Source of the DNA: Sphingomonas daechungensis
GTDB lineage: Bacteria; Pseudomonadota; Alphaproteobacteria; Sphingomonadales; Sphingomonadaceae
Assembly (NCBI RefSeq): GCF_014489495.1
Contig: NZ_CP060780.1
Span: 434,001 to 498,000 of the forward strand
Direction of reading: 5' to 3'
DNA length: 64,000 nt
The position numbers were made by a program, and so were the translations under genes. Of the stretch, positions 50,075-60,472 are shown in pieces (the first letter of the stretch is position 1; each line of letters starts with the position of its first letter). Under the pieces are notes generated by a model. That model made no database searches and was not told the origin of the DNA. It worked only from the letters and a program-made list of their open reading frames with translations.

Positions 50075-50788
50075 TTACCGGTTGCCGCGCTCTTCGCGGG
50101 CCGGCCGGACGCCGGAGGTCTGAGCCTCCATCATCAGCCGGTCCTGAGCCGTCGGATCGTGGCCGAGAATCTCGCCCTTGAAGATCCACACCTTCACGCC
50201 GCATACGCCGTAGGCGGTGTGGGCTTCGGCCTCCGCGTAATCGACGTTGCCGCGCAGCGTGTGCAGCGGAACGCGACCTTCACGGTACCATTCGGTGCGC
50301 GCGATCTCGGCGCCGCCGAGGCGGCCCGAGCAGGTGATACGAATGCCTTCGGCACCGAGACGCAGAGCGGACTGCACCGCGCGCTTCATGGCGCGGCGGA
50401 AGGCGATACGGCGCTCGAGCTGGTCGGCGACGCCCTGGGCAACGAGCTTGGCGTCGATTTCCGGCTTGCGGATCTCGACGATGTTCAGGCTCACTTCCGA
50501 GCTGGTCATCGCGCCGAGCTTCTTGCGAAGCTTCTCGATGTCCGCGCCCTTCTTGCCGATGATCACGCCCGGGCGAGCAGCGTAGATGCTGACGCGGCAG
50601 ATCTTGGCCGGACGCTCGATCACCACCTTCGAAATCGCGGCCTGCGGCAGCGTCGAAAGGATGTGCTTCCGGATCTTCAGGTCTTCCAGCAGCAGACGAC
50701 CGTAATCCTGGCCTTCCGCGAACCAGCGGCTGTCCCAGGTCCGGTTGATCTGCAGGCGGAGCCCGACGGGAGAGGTTTTCTGACCCAT
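50075..50788 (-). CDS. rpsC: 30S ribosomal protein S3
   Basis: Intact, 237 residues. [20 protein letters not shown] at the start, the KH domain [20 protein letters not shown], and [20 protein letters not shown] near the end. It forms part of the mRNA entry channel. Confidence 0.98.
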   Translation of the reverse strand: MGQKTSPVGLRLQINRTWDSRWFAEGQDYGRLLLEDLKIRKHILSTLPQAAISKVVIERPAKICRVSIYAARPGVIIGKKGADIEKLRKKLGAMTSSEVSLNIVEIRKPEIDAKLVAQGVADQLERRIAFRRAMKRAVQSALRLGAEGIRITCSGRLGGAEIARTEWYREGRVPLHTLRGNVDYAEAEAHTAYGVCGVKVWIFKGEILGHDPTAQDRLMMEAQTSGVRPAREERGNR

Positions 50789-50791
50789 AAG

Positions 50792-51169
50792 TTACGCTTC
50801 TTCCTGCTCGCGAACGACGACGCGGATGCGGCTGAACGGCTTGACGATCCGGCTGGAGCGGCCGCGCGCACGGGTCGCGAAGCGCTTCATCGAGATCGAC
50901 TTGCCCACGCTCGCTTCCGACACGACGAGCGCGTCGACGTCGAGATTGTGGTTGTTCTCGGCATTGGCGACTGCCGACGCGAGCACCTTGCGCACGTCGT
51001 CAGCCATCGCCTTGGGCGAGAACTGCAGAATGTTGAGGGCTTCCTCGACCTTGCGGCCGCGGATGAGACCCGCGACGAGGTTCAGCTTGCGAGCCGAACC
51101 ACGGATCATGGTGCCGACGGCCAGCGCTTCCTTGTCGCCGACCTTGCGGGGGGCTGCCTGCTTGGACAT
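50792..51169 (-). CDS. rplV: 50S ribosomal protein L22
   Basis: Intact, 125 residues. IRGSARKLNLVAGLIRGRKV and LVVSEASVGKSISMKRFATR are family segments; the beta-hairpin that lines the exit tunnel lies in the latter. It overlaps the rpsS stop by one base. Confidence 0.98.
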   Translation of the reverse strand: MSKQAAPRKVGDKEALAVGTMIRGSARKLNLVAGLIRGRKVEEALNILQFSPKAMADDVRKVLASAVANAENNHNLDVDALVVSEASVGKSISMKRFATRARGRSSRIVKPFSRIRVVVREQEEA

Positions 51170-51444
51170 TAGCGCTTGCCCTTCTTGTCCGAGGCGTGGC
51201 CGGGGAAGAAGCGGGTCGGCGCGAACTCGCCGAGCTTCATGCCCACCATGTCCTCATTGACCGACACCGGCACGAACTTGCGGCCGTTGTAGACATTGAA
51301 GGTGAGGCCGACGAACTGCGGCAGGATCGTCGAACGGCGCGACCAGGTCTTGATCGGCGCGCGGCCGCCCTTTTCCTGCGCAGCTTCCGCCTTCTTCAGC
51401 AGCGAAAGCTCGACGAACGGGCCTTTCCAGATGGAACGGGCCAT
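51169..51444 (-). CDS. rpsS: 30S ribosomal protein S19
   Basis: Intact, 91 residues. [40 protein letters not shown] and [20 protein letters not shown] are diagnostic. Three bases follow the rplB stop. Confidence 0.98.
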   Translation of the reverse strand: MARSIWKGPFVELSLLKKAEAAQEKGGRAPIKTWSRRSTILPQFVGLTFNVYNGRKFVPVSVNEDMVGMKLGEFAPTRFFPGHASDKKGKR

Positions 51445-51447
51445 TGC

Positions 51448-52283
51448 TTAACCCTTCTTCTTCGCGTGACGGCTACGGATGATGAACTTGTCCGTCGCCT
51501 TGTTGTGACGGGTGCGCGCACCCTTGGTCGGCTTGCCCCACGGGTGACCGGATGGCGGCCGCCCGAGGTCCGGCCTTCACCACCGCCGTGCGGGTGGTCG
51601 ACCGGGTTCTTGGCGACGCCGCGGGTCAGCGGACGCTTGCCCATCCAGCGGGTACGGCCTGCCTTGGCAAAGGTCTGGTTGCCGTTGTCCGGGTTGGACA
51701 CCGCACCGACCGTCGCCATGCAGTCCGAGCGGATGTAGCGCTGCTCGCCTGAATTGAGCCTGACGATGACCATGCCCTTGTCGCGGCCGACGACCTGCAC
51801 ATAGGTGCCTGCGGCACGAGCGATCTGGCCGCCCTTGCCGGGCTTCAGCTCGACGTTGTGGACAATGGTGCCAACCGGCATCTGACCGATCTCCATCGCA
51901 TTGCCCGGCTTCACGTCGACCTTCTTGCCGGCGATGACCTTGTCGCCCGGCGCGAGACGCTGCGGAGCGATGATGTAGGCCTGCTCGCCGCCCTCGTAGG
52001 TTACGAGCGCGATGAACGCCGAACGGTTCGGGTCGTACTCGAGACGCTCGACGGTCGCAGCGACGTCCCAGGTCCGGCGCTTGAAGTCAATGTAGCGGTA
52101 CTTCTGCTTGTGACCGCCGGCGATTCCGCGCGAGGTCACGTGACCCTTGTTGTTGCGTCCGCCCGTCTTGCGCTTGCCTTCGGTCAGAGCCTTGACCGGC
52201 TTGCCCTTCCACAGCGCCGACTTGTCGACGAGGATGAGGCCGCGGCGCGCTGGCGACGTCGGCTTGTATTGCTTGAGTGCCAT
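51448..52283 (-). CDS. rplB: 50S ribosomal protein L2
   Basis: About 278 residues, the normal length once one base is restored near 51539. The break falls inside the peptidyl-transferase-proximal segment: [20 protein letters not shown] is followed in the next frame by [20 protein letters not shown] and a stop at 51448-51450. Without the correction the protein would end in nonsense and lose its conserved C-terminus. It starts directly after rplW. Confidence 0.97.
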
Positions 52284-52606
52284 TAGCCCTGGACCCCTGA
52301 GGTAATGTCGATCGTCTCGCCTTCAGCGAGGGTCACGATGGCCTTCTTCGCGTCCGAACGCTGATAGGCCTGGCCTTTCCAGCGCTTGGACTTGCCCTTG
52401 GCGACCAGCGTGTTGACGCCCGTCACCTTGACGTTGAACAGCGCTTCGACCGCAGCCTTGATCTCCGGCTTCGACGCGTCCTTGGCGACCTTGAAGACGA
52501 CTGCGTTCTGCTCGGAGAGCATGGTCGACTTCTCGGTGATGTGCGGAGCGACGATCACGTCATAGTGACGCGTATCGACAGCACCTTGCTGCTGCTTCTT
52601 AGCCAT
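52283..52606 (-). CDS. rplW: 50S ribosomal protein L23
   Basis: Intact, 107 residues. [20 protein letters not shown] and [20 protein letters not shown] are typical. L23 at the exit site docks trigger factor and SRP. Its start overlaps the rplD stop by eight bases. Confidence 0.97.
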   Translation of the reverse strand: MAKKQQQGAVDTRHYDVIVAPHITEKSTMLSEQNAVVFKVAKDASKPEIKAAVEALFNVKVTGVNTLVAKGKSKRWKGQAYQRSDAKKAIVTLAEGETIDITSGVQG

Positions 52607-53224
52607 TGAAACGTGCCTCCAGGCGCTCGACCGCTGCCTTGGTCAGGACCAGGGTCTCGCAGCGCATGATGTCGTAGACGTTGGCGCCGACTGCCGGGAG
52701 CAGGTCGACATTGCCGAGGTTCGACGAAGCGCGGGCGAAACCGACGTTCAGCGCGTCACCGTCGATGACCAGTGCCGACTTGCCGAGGTTCAGGCCGCCC
52801 AGCTTCGCCTTCAGCTCCTTGGTCTTGCCGTCCTTGAGGTCGAGGTTGTCGACCACGATCAGCTGACCGCCGAGAGCCTTTGACGAAAGCGCCATCTTCA
52901 AGCCGAGCGCGCGAACCTTCTTGTTCAGCGAGGCGCTGAACACGCGGGCACGCGGACCGTGGGCCTTGCCGCCGCCGATGAAGATCGGGGCGCGGCGATC
53001 GCCGTGACGAGCCGTACCGCCGCCCTTCTGGCGACCGAACTTCTTGCCGGTGCGGGCAACGTCGCTGCGCTCACGCGCGGCGCGAGCCGGAGCGCGGCGA
53101 TTGACGAGCTGCCACGTGACGACGCGATGCAGGATGTCGGCGCGCGGCTCGACACCGAAGATCTCGTCATTGAGCTCGAGGTCGCCCCGCTCTTCGCGTC
53201 GAGGGTCTGTACCTTGACCTTCAT
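52599..53224 (-). CDS. rplD: 50S ribosomal protein L4
   Basis: About 208 residues. [13 protein letters not shown] at the start, then (after adding one G near 53186) [20 protein letters not shown] and [20 protein letters not shown], the loop lining the exit tunnel. The C-terminal domain begins [20 protein letters not shown]. An early assembly protein, and the autogenous repressor of the S10 operon in E. coli; whether that holds here is not visible. Confidence 0.96.
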
Positions 53225-53227
53225 CGC

Positions 53228-54151
53228 TTAGCCTTCCTTGCTTTCGTCGGCATTGCCGCTGTCCTCGGTCGAGCCTTCGCCCGCCTCGGCAGCCGGTGCC
53301 TCATTTGCTTCAGCCTCGGCAGCCTCTTCAGCGGCAGCTTCAGCAGCTGCGCCAGCTTCCTGCTCGGCCGCGATCGCCGCCACTTCCTCGTCGCTCGGGA
53401 GAGCCGGGATCTCGTGGACGGCGGCGTCGTCGACCAGGCCGGCTGCGGGCAGCGCGTCCTCGTCGATCTTCGCCTTCGTATCGAGGATGCCCGCCGGATA
53501 CGGCGCGCTCTCGTGACGCGGCAGCTTGATTGCGTCGGCGACGGTCACCCATGCGCCCTTGTGGCCCGGAACCGAGCCCTTGATGAACAGCAGTCCGCGG
53601 ATCGGGTCCGTGCGGACGACCTCGAGGTTCTGCTGCGTGCGGTTACGGGCACCCATGTGACCGGCCATCTTCTTGTTCTTGAAGACGCGGCCCGGATCCT
53701 GGCGGTTACCCGTCGAACCGTGCGAACGGTGCGAGACGGAAACGCCGTGGGTGGCGCGCAGACCGCCGAAGCCCCAGCGCTTCATGGCGCCGGCGAAGCC
53801 CTTGCCCTGCGTCACGCCGGAAATGTCGACCAGCTGACCGGCAACGAAGTGCTCGGCGCTGATGCGGGCACCGACGTCCAGGAGGGCGTCTTCGGCGACG
53901 CGGAATTCTACGACGCGAGCCTTGGGCTCGACTTCGGCCTTGCCGAACGCGACGCGCTGCGGCTTGGCGAGGTTCTTCGCCTTCGCAGTGCCCGCGCCGA
54001 GCTGAACGGCAGTATATCCGTCACGGTCCATCTCGCGGCGGCCGATGACCTGAAGCTCGTCCAGCTGCAGGACGGTAACCGGCACGTGCCGTCCGTCCGC
54101 CTGGAACAAGCGGGTCATTCCGACCTTCTTCGCGATCACGCCAGTGCGCAT
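53228..54151 (-). CDS. rplC: 50S ribosomal protein L3 with acidic C-terminal tail
   Basis: 307 residues against 209 in E. coli. The core runs from [20 protein letters not shown] through [20 protein letters not shown] and [20 protein letters not shown]. After about residue 210 comes a long tail rich in Ala and Glu, ending ADESKEG, strongly acidic and unlike the basic core. The ATG at 54151 is preferred to a TTG six bases earlier. A 208-base gap without a recognisable gene separates it from rpsJ. Confidence 0.97.
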   Translation of the reverse strand: MRTGVIAKKVGMTRLFQADGRHVPVTVLQLDELQVIGRREMDRDGYTAVQLGAGTAKAKNLAKPQRVAFGKAEVEPKARVVEFRVAEDALLDVGARISAEHFVAGQLVDISGVTQGKGFAGAMKRWGFGGLRATHGVSVSHRSHGSTGNRQDPGRVFKNKKMAGHMGARNRTQQNLEVVRTDPIRGLLFIKGSVPGHKGAWVTVADAIKLPRHESAPYPAGILDTKAKIDEDALPAAGLVDDAAVHEIPALPSDEEVAAIAAEQEAGAAAEAAAEEAAEAEANEAPAAEAGEGSTEDSGNADESKEG

Positions 54152-54359
54152 GATCAAATGCTCCTCACAGAGGCACCACGGGCCAATCCCGGGTGCGTGT
54201 AGCCCATTGAACTGATTGCGTGCCCCGCCTGGGCTAGTGCTCCGGAAATTCCGGAACGGCGGGGACGCAGCCGGAGCAAAAAGCTCCGCGGTATCACCCT
54301 ATGTCCGAGCGGCCCGTGGGCCTCTCGATGCCGCTCCGGGTCGGAGCGACGGCCGGCTG

Positions 54360-54671
<312 letters not shown>

Positions 54672-54907
54672 GTCCCTACCGATGCGAAAGAGCCAACGAG
54701 CTGTTGCCAACTCGAAAAACAAGAGGCCGCACCCGTTTGACCCTGGCGAGCCGGAACGGACGACCTCAACTGAATGTGTGGTGACGGTGACGAATCCCCG
54801 TCGGTGAAGGCGCCTCTACAGAGGACAGCCGGTCAGATCAACCCTGTGCGGCAAGTTCGGGGTAAATGTCGGCTTTGGGTGGAAAGCTGACACCCGTCGA
54901 CCACAAC

Positions 54908-55567
54908 TCAGGTGAAACGTGACGTTGGATTCCGAGCCAGCCTATCTTGACGTGGCAGCTGGCGCAGATCGAAACTCATGGTTCGCCCGCTGCGGCGCAG
55001 TAAGAAGCCCGACAGCGCAAATCCCAGCAGCATCATCGCCCAGGTCGATGGCTCGGGAACAGCACGAGTGAATTTCGCCCACACCCAGGGGTCTTCGCCG
55101 AGTTGTGAAAAATCCGGTACATCGGACAGAAGAAATGTGCCGTGAAATGAGCGGTCGACCTGTCCGGAGTACCAATTCTGGGCAACACCAACGTCGATGC
55201 TGAAGCCGCTAGTGTGATACGGCAACCATGCCGTGCAACGAAGCACATCGCTGCAACCAGAAGTTAGTGCCGGATCGTTGTCGAACAAACCCACGAAAAC
55301 CTGATCTAGCAGCGCTTGAGCGGCAGAACTCGCTTCTTGCGAATTGCCAAATGCAAAGTCCTCTTGGTTGTCGCAACCACCGAAGACGGAGGCGCATGTT
55401 CCATCAATAAAGACCACATCATAAACCGTCCCGAGCACGTTCACACCAGTCGCGCCCGTCAGATTCCCCGATCCGTCAACGATGAGGATGGCTGAAATTG
55501 CCGGCGTCGCAGAAACTGCCGAAAGCAATCCTACTGACGCCAATAGTGCCCGGATAAAACGCTTCAT
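54908..55567 (-). CDS. PEP-CTERM sorting-domain protein inserted between tuf and rpsJ
   Basis: 219 residues. A signal peptide (ALLASVGLLSAVSATPAISA) precedes a Cys-containing middle (CASVFGGCDNQEDFAFGNSQ) with no known domain, then the exosortase signal AVPEPSTWAMMLLGFALSGF and LLRRSGR. Unusually, some 23 further residues follow the basic end; a missing base could explain that tail. The ATG at 55567 has GAGGAGCACTC upstream. It breaks the usual str-S10 contiguity. Its codon use does not look foreign by eye. Confidence 0.85.
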   Translation of the reverse strand: MKRFIRALLASVGLLSAVSATPAISAILIVDGSGNLTGATGVNVLGTVYDVVFIDGTCASVFGGCDNQEDFAFGNSQEASSAAQALLDQVFVGLFDNDPALTSGCSDVLRCTAWLPYHTSGFSIDVGVAQNWYSGQVDRSFHGTFLLSDVPDFSQLGEDPWVWAKFTRAVPEPSTWAMMLLGFALSGFLLRRSGRTMSFDLRQLPRQDRLARNPTSRFT

Positions 55568-55740
55568 AGCCGAGTGCTCCTCGCGACCCCGCTCCGCAAG
55601 TTCATGCGATCCTGCGCCCATAGCTTAGGATTCTTTGCGACTGCATACGTGCTTTTGCGTAGCTTCGAACGCGACCATGGGCGGTCGAATGTCCGCAATG
55701 GTTCGGAATCGGGTCTACATCTAGCGGCAGGAATGGGCCG

Positions 55741-55769
55741 AAACCTGCCGCGGCGCTTCCGGCAGGTTT
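55741..55769. repeat. Inverted repeat (9-bp stem)
   Basis: AAACCTGCC and GGCAGGTTT form a perfect stem with an 11-base loop. No T-run follows on either strand, so it is not a clear terminator. It is probably part of a degenerate intergenic repeat, or an RNA structure in the leader of the PEP-CTERM gene. Confidence 0.5.
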
Positions 55770-55822
55770 GGGTCGAAAGCACACTTTAGACGCTCCGCAT
55801 TTTCAGGTCGCTCACGCGACCC

Positions 55823-55862
55823 AAAAGAAAAGGCCGGCGCTTCGATTGAAGCACCGAGCCCT
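55823..55862 (-). terminator. Rho-independent terminator after tuf
   Basis: On the minus strand GGCTCGGTGCTTC, loop AATC, then GAAGCGCCGGCC form a long stem with one bulge and one G-T pair. TTTTCTTTT follows at once. It begins about 30 bases after the tuf stop and ends the str operon, so the PEP-CTERM gene and rpsJ need their own promoters. Confidence 0.85.
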
Positions 55863-55891
55863 TCTTCATCCAGCGCCCGGAGGCGCGAGAC

Positions 55892-57082
55892 TTACTTGGA
55901 GATCGTACCGACGACGCCGGCGCCGACCGTGCGGCCGCCTTCGCGAATTGCGAAGCGGAGACCCGGGTCCATGGCGATCGGAGCGATCAGCTTCACGCCC
56001 AGCGAAACGTTGTCGCCCGGCATGACCATCTCGGTGCCTTCCGGCAGCTGCACTTCGCCCGTCACGTCGGTCGTGCGGAAGTAGAACTGCGGACGGTAGT
56101 TCGCGAAGAACGGCGTGTGACGGCCGCCCTCGTCCTTCGACAGGACGTAAACTTCCGCCTGGAAGTCCGTGTGCGGCGTGATCGAGCCCGGCTTGCAGAG
56201 AACCTGCCCGCGCTCGACGTCTTCACGGCCGACGCCGCGGAGCAGCGCACCGATGTTGTCGCCGGCCTGACCCTGATCGAGCAGCTTGCGGAACATTTCG
56301 ACGCCGGTGACGACGGTCTTCTGGGTGTCGCGGATGCCGACGATCTCGACTTCCTCGCCAACCTTGACGATGCCGGTCTCGACACGGCCGGTCACGACGG
56401 TGCCGCGGCCCGAGATCGAGAACACGTCTTCGATCGGCATCAGGAACGGCTTGTCGAGCGGACGCTCCGGCTGGGGAATCCAGTCGTCGACCGCCTTCAT
56501 CAGCTCCATGATCTTCTCTTCGCCGATGTTGGCGTCACGGTCCTCGAGGACCGCGAGAGCCGAACCGGCAACGATCGGAATGTTGTCGCCGTCGAAGCCG
56601 CGCTTGGAAAGCTCCTCGCGGATTTCGAGCTCGACGAGCTCGAGCAGTTCGGGATCGTCAACCTGGTCTACCTTGTTCAGGAACACGACCATGGTCGGGA
56701 CGCCGACCTGCGCTGCGAGCAGGATGTGCTCCTTGGTCTGCGGCATCGGGCCGTCAGCAGCCGACACGACCAGGATCGCGCCGTCCATCTGGGCGGCACC
56801 GGTGATCATGTTCTTCACGTAGTCGGCGTGACCCGGGCAATCGACGTGCGCGTAGTGGCGGGCGTCGGTCTCATATTCGACGTGGGCCGTCGAAATGGTG
56901 ATGCCGCGCTCGCGCTCTTCCGGCGCCTTGTCGATGTTGGCGAAGTCGACGGCTTCACCGCCGCCGTGCTTGGCCAGCACCTTGGTGATTGCAGCCGTCA
57001 GCGACGTCTTGCCATGGTCGACGTGACCGATGGTGCCGATGTTGCAGTGCGGCTTGTTCCGCTCGAATTTAGCCTTCGCCAT
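55892..57082 (-). CDS. tuf: Elongation factor Tu
   Basis: Intact, 396 residues. GTP-binding motifs: [16 protein letters not shown] (P-loop), [12 protein letters not shown], and [12 protein letters not shown]. The effector region is [20 protein letters not shown]. Domains II and III follow, ending [11 protein letters not shown]. It delivers aminoacyl-tRNA to the ribosome. AGAGG lies nine bases before the ATG. It follows fusA by 74 bases; one copy only is seen here. Confidence 0.99.
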   Translation of the reverse strand: MAKAKFERNKPHCNIGTIGHVDHGKTSLTAAITKVLAKHGGGEAVDFANIDKAPEERERGITISTAHVEYETDARHYAHVDCPGHADYVKNMITGAAQMDGAILVVSAADGPMPQTKEHILLAAQVGVPTMVVFLNKVDQVDDPELLELVELEIREELSKRGFDGDNIPIVAGSALAVLEDRDANIGEEKIMELMKAVDDWIPQPERPLDKPFLMPIEDVFSISGRGTVVTGRVETGIVKVGEEVEIVGIRDTQKTVVTGVEMFRKLLDQGQAGDNIGALLRGVGREDVERGQVLCKPGSITPHTDFQAEVYVLSKDEGGRHTPFFANYRPQFYFRTTDVTGEVQLPEGTEMVMPGDNVSLGVKLIAPIAMDPGLRFAIREGGRTVGAGVVGTISK

Positions 57083-57156
57083 TTTACGCCTCTTCTTCTC
57101 TGAAATCCGGGCGGCCCGCCCGTATCGCGGACGCGCCCATAGCTAACAAAAAACGG

Positions 57157-59249
57157 TTACGCCAGCTTCGCCTTCACCTCGTCGGCGACGTTCTGCGGAA
57201 CCTCGTCGTAGTGAGAGAACTGCATCGTGTACTGCGCGCGTCCCTGGGTGAAGGAACGCAGCTGGTTCACGTAGCCGAACATGTTCGCCAGCGGGACGAT
57301 CGCTTCGACCGCCTGCGCGTTGCCGCGCGTGTCGGTACCCTGAATCTGACCACGGCGGCTGTTCAAGTCGCCGATGACGTCGCCGAGGTAATCCTCGGGA
57401 GTCACGACTTCGACCTTCATGATCGGCTCAAGCAGCTTGATTCCGGCCTTCTGAGCCACTTCGCGCATTGCGCCGCGGGCACAGATTTCGAACGCGAGCG
57501 CCGAAGAGTCGACGTCGTGGTACTTGCCGTCGACCAGGTGCACTTCGAAGTCGATGATCGGGAAGCCGATCAGCGAACCCGTCTCCGCCGTCTCGCGCAG
57601 GCCCTTCTCGACCGAGGGAATATATTCCTTCGGAACGTTGCCGCCCTTGATCTCGTCGAAGAACTGGAAGCCCGAACCGCGCTCGCCGGGAGCAACCGCG
57701 ATCTTGATCTCGCCGAACTGGCCGGAGCCGCCCGACTGCTTCTTGTGGGTGTAGGTCAGCTCGACCGGCTTCGCGAGATATTCGCGATAGGCGACCTGCG
57801 GCGCGCCGACGTTGGCCTCGACCTTGAACTCGCGCTTCATGCGGTCGACGAGAATCTCGAGGTGGAGCTCGCCCATCCCTTGATGATCGTCTGGCCCGAC
57901 TCATGGTCGGTCGAAACGCGGAACGACGGGTCCTCGCGAGCCAGGCGATTGAGCGCGACGCCCATCTTCTCCTGGTCGGCCTTGGTCTTGGGTTCGACCG
58001 AAAGCTCGATGACGGGGTCCGGGAACTCCATCCGCTCGAGAATGATCGGCGCGGTCGTGGCGCACAGCGTATCGCCGGTGGTCGTGTCCTTGAGGCCCGC
58101 CAGAGCGACGATGTCGCCAGCGTACGCCACCTGGATGTCCTCGCGGTCGTTGGCATGCATCAGCAGCATGCGGCCGACCTTTTCCTTCTTGTCCTTGACG
58201 CTGTTCATGACCTGCGACGCGGTCTCGAGCTTGCCCGAGTAGATGCGAGCGAAGGTCAGCGTACCCACGAACGGATCGTTCATGATCTTGAAGGCCAGCG
58301 CGGCGAACGGCGCATTGTCGTCCGACGGACGCGAATCTTCGCCGCCATCGGGCAGGATGCCCTTGATCGCCGGAACGTCGAGCGGGCTCGGCAGATAGTC
58401 GACCACCGCGTCGAGCAGCGGCTGAACACCCTTGTTCTTGAAGGCGGAGCCACAGACAACCGGAACGAACGCCATGCCGAGCGTGCCCTTCCGGATCAGC
58501 TTCTTCAGCGTCGCGACGTCAGGCTCACTGCCTTCGAGATAAGCCTCCATAGCATCGTCGTCCTGTTCGACGGCGAGCTCGATGAGGTTGGTCCGCGCTT
58601 CGGCGGCCTTGTCCTTCAGATCGTCCGGAATTTCCTGATATTCGAACTTCGCGCCGAGGCTCTCGTCGAGCCAGATGATGGCGCGGTTCTCGACCAGATC
58701 GACGAGGCCCTTGAAGCCGCCTTCGATCCCGATCGGGAGATAGAGGACGGCCGGACGCGCGCCGAGGCGATCGATGATCGACTGGACGCAATAATAGAAG
58801 TCCGCACCGGTGCGATCGAGCTTGTTGACGAAGCACATGCGCGGCACGCCGTACTTGTCGGCCTGGCGCCAGACGGTCTCGGACTGCGGCTCAACGCCGG
58901 CAACGCCGTCGAAACAGGCGACCGCGCCGTCGAGCACGCGCAGCGAACGCTCGACTTCGATGGTGAAGTCGACGTGGCCCGGAGTGTCGATGATGTTGAT
59001 GCGGTGCTCGGGGCCCTTGCCCTCCTCAGCCGACCAGAAACAGGTCGTCGCGGCCGACGTGATCGTAATCCCGCGCTCTTGCTCCTGCTCCATCCAGTCC
59101 ATCGTGGCGGTGCCTTCGTGGACTTCACCGATCTTGTAGGACTTGCCGGTGTAATAAAGGATGCGCTCGGTCGTCGTCGTCTTGCCGGCGTCGATGTGCG
59201 CCATGATTCCGATGTTGCGATAGCGTTCGAGCGGATGGCTGCGGGCCAT
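57157..59249 (-). CDS. fusA: Elongation factor G
   Basis: About 697 residues, normal for EF-G, the translocation GTPase. [40 protein letters not shown] and [20 protein letters not shown] are the GTPase motifs. Domains III-V follow, with [20 protein letters not shown]. One G is missing from a run near 57877, exactly before that GMGELH motif; otherwise both halves are perfect. The ATG at 59249 gives [12 protein letters not shown]. Loss of EF-G would be lethal, so the break is almost surely an assembly artefact. Confidence 0.98.
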
Positions 59250-59354
59250 TTTCTGAAGTTCCTTAGCGATATGGGGAGCCGGCGGATCCGGCTTCCCCAA
59301 ATATAGGTACGATTTCTACCAGCGCCACCCGGCGGCCTTGGCCACCGGAATGGA

Positions 59355-59825
59355 CTACCAACGATAGTGGCTGAAGGCGCGGTTCGCTTCGGCCATGCGG
59401 TGCGTGTCTTCACGCTTCTTCACGGCATTGCCGCGGTTCTGCGACGCATCCATCAGCTCGCCCGACAGGCGGCCGGCCATCGTCTTTTCAGAACGGGCGC
59501 GAGCGGCCGAGATTAGCCAGCGGATGGCAAGCGCCTGAGCGCGCTCGACGCGAACCTCGACGGGGACCTGGTAGGTCGCACCGCCGACGCGGCGGCTGCG
59601 AACCTCGATGCCCGGCTTCACATTGTTGAGGGCGTCGTGGAAGACCTGGATCGGGTCCTTCTTGAGGCGAGCCTCGACATTGTCGAGAGCGCCATAAACG
59701 ATGCCTTCAGCAACGGACTTCTTGCCGTCGAGCATGACCGAATTCATGAACTTCGACAGGACGATGTCCCCGAAACGGGGATCGGGAAGAATTTCGCGCT
59801 TCTCTGGGCGGCGACGACGGGACAT
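59355..59825 (-). CDS. rpsG: 30S ribosomal protein S7
   Basis: Intact, 156 residues. [20 protein letters not shown] at the start, [20 protein letters not shown] in the middle, and [20 protein letters not shown] at the end. It initiates assembly of the 30S head. Between rpsL and fusA, as is usual. Confidence 0.98.
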   Translation of the reverse strand: MSRRRRPEKREILPDPRFGDIVLSKFMNSVMLDGKKSVAEGIVYGALDNVEARLKKDPIQVFHDALNNVKPGIEVRSRRVGGATYQVPVEVRVERAQALAIRWLISAARARSEKTMAGRLSGELMDASQNRGNAVKKREDTHRMAEANRAFSHYRW

Positions 59826-59884
59826 TGGACTGTTCCTTTCTCTTCAGCCTAATCCGGAACCTGTCCGGGGCTTACTCGTGCGAG

Positions 59885-60256
59885 TTACTTGGGACGCTTG
59901 GCGCCGTACTTCGAACGGCTCTGCTTGCGGTCCTTGACACCCTGGGTGTCGAGAACGCCGCGAAGCACGTGGTAGCGGACACCCGGAAGGTCGCGCACAC
60001 GGCCGCCACGGATCAGCACGACGCTGTGCTCCTGGAGGTTGTGGCCTTCGCCCGGGATGTAGCTGATGACTTCGCGCTGGTTCGTCAGGCGAACCTTGGC
60101 GACCTTGCGGAGAGCCGAGTTCGGCTTCTTCGGAGTGGTCGTGTAAACGCGAGTGCAAACGCCACGCTTCTGCGGGTTCTGTTCCATCGCAGGGACCTTA
60201 GACTTGGCCTTCTGCGGTTCGCGACCCTTGCGGATCAGCTGGTTAATCGTTGGCAT
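59885..60256 (-). CDS. rpsL: 30S ribosomal protein S12
   Basis: Intact, 123 residues from [12 protein letters not shown] to [10 protein letters not shown]. The decoding-centre loops read [13 protein letters not shown] and [20 protein letters not shown], without the common Lys substitutions that give streptomycin resistance. The ATG at 60256 has AAGG upstream. First gene of the str operon. Confidence 0.98.
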   Translation of the reverse strand: MPTINQLIRKGREPQKAKSKVPAMEQNPQKRGVCTRVYTTTPKKPNSALRKVAKVRLTNQREVISYIPGEGHNLQEHSVVLIRGGRVRDLPGVRYHVLRGVLDTQGVKDRKQSRSKYGAKRPK

Positions 60257-60411
60257 GAAGCCCTTCACCTTTATGTTGCCGGAAGACCCGGCGGTTACTT
60301 TGCCCAAAGCAAAAGCGCGAAGTCCTGGCGGCCTATGGCCACCCGGCCTTCACGTCTTTGAGCAATGTTCAGCTCTGTCCGTCAGGGGAACGAGGTCGCA
60401 GCCCCGCGGAC

Positions 60412-60439
60412 GAGCGGCCACATAGCGAGGGGGCCGCTC
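60412..60439. repeat. Inverted repeat upstream of the str operon
   Basis: GAGCGGCC and GGCCGCTC form a perfect eight-base-pair stem with a 12-base loop, in the 216-base gap between the rpsL start and the stop of the membrane-protein gene upstream. It has no T-run. It may end the upstream transcript or shape the str leader; no other element is recognised in the gap. Confidence 0.4.
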
Positions 60440-60472
60440 AGGGTCAACGGGTCGCGGACTCCAACCGTGTAG

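Larger units (their letters stand above)
55568..55891. other. Gene-free interval between tuf and the PEP-CTERM gene
   Basis: 324 bases with no credible gene on either strand. It contains the tuf terminator (55823-55862), a perfect nine-base-pair inverted repeat (55741-55769) and, around 55674-55800, fragments such as GGGTCGAAAGC and GTCCGCAATGGTTCGGAA that look like decayed sphingomonad intergenic repeats. The promoter of the PEP-CTERM gene should be here. Confidence 0.6.

Noticed and set aside
49496..51172. A 558-codon plus-strand frame across the ribosomal protein genes
   Set aside because: It is antisense to rpmC, rplP, rpsC and rplV, whose proteins are unmistakable. Long stop-free antisense frames are expected at this GC content.
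54273..54287. GGAGCAAAAAGCTCC hairpin between rplC and rpsJ as a terminator
   Set aside because: The stem is short and lacks a T-run on either side. A terminator there would cut the S10 operon after its first gene.
54672..54907. An S10 leader RNA of the L4-binding type upstream of rpsJ
   Set aside because: Only short hairpins such as CCTC-TGTA-GAGG are visible; nothing resembles the known E. coli leader, so no call is made.
57903..59306. A 467-codon plus-strand frame opposite fusA
   Set aside because: Antisense to EF-G; no motif, no ribosome site, and it ends where fusA begins.
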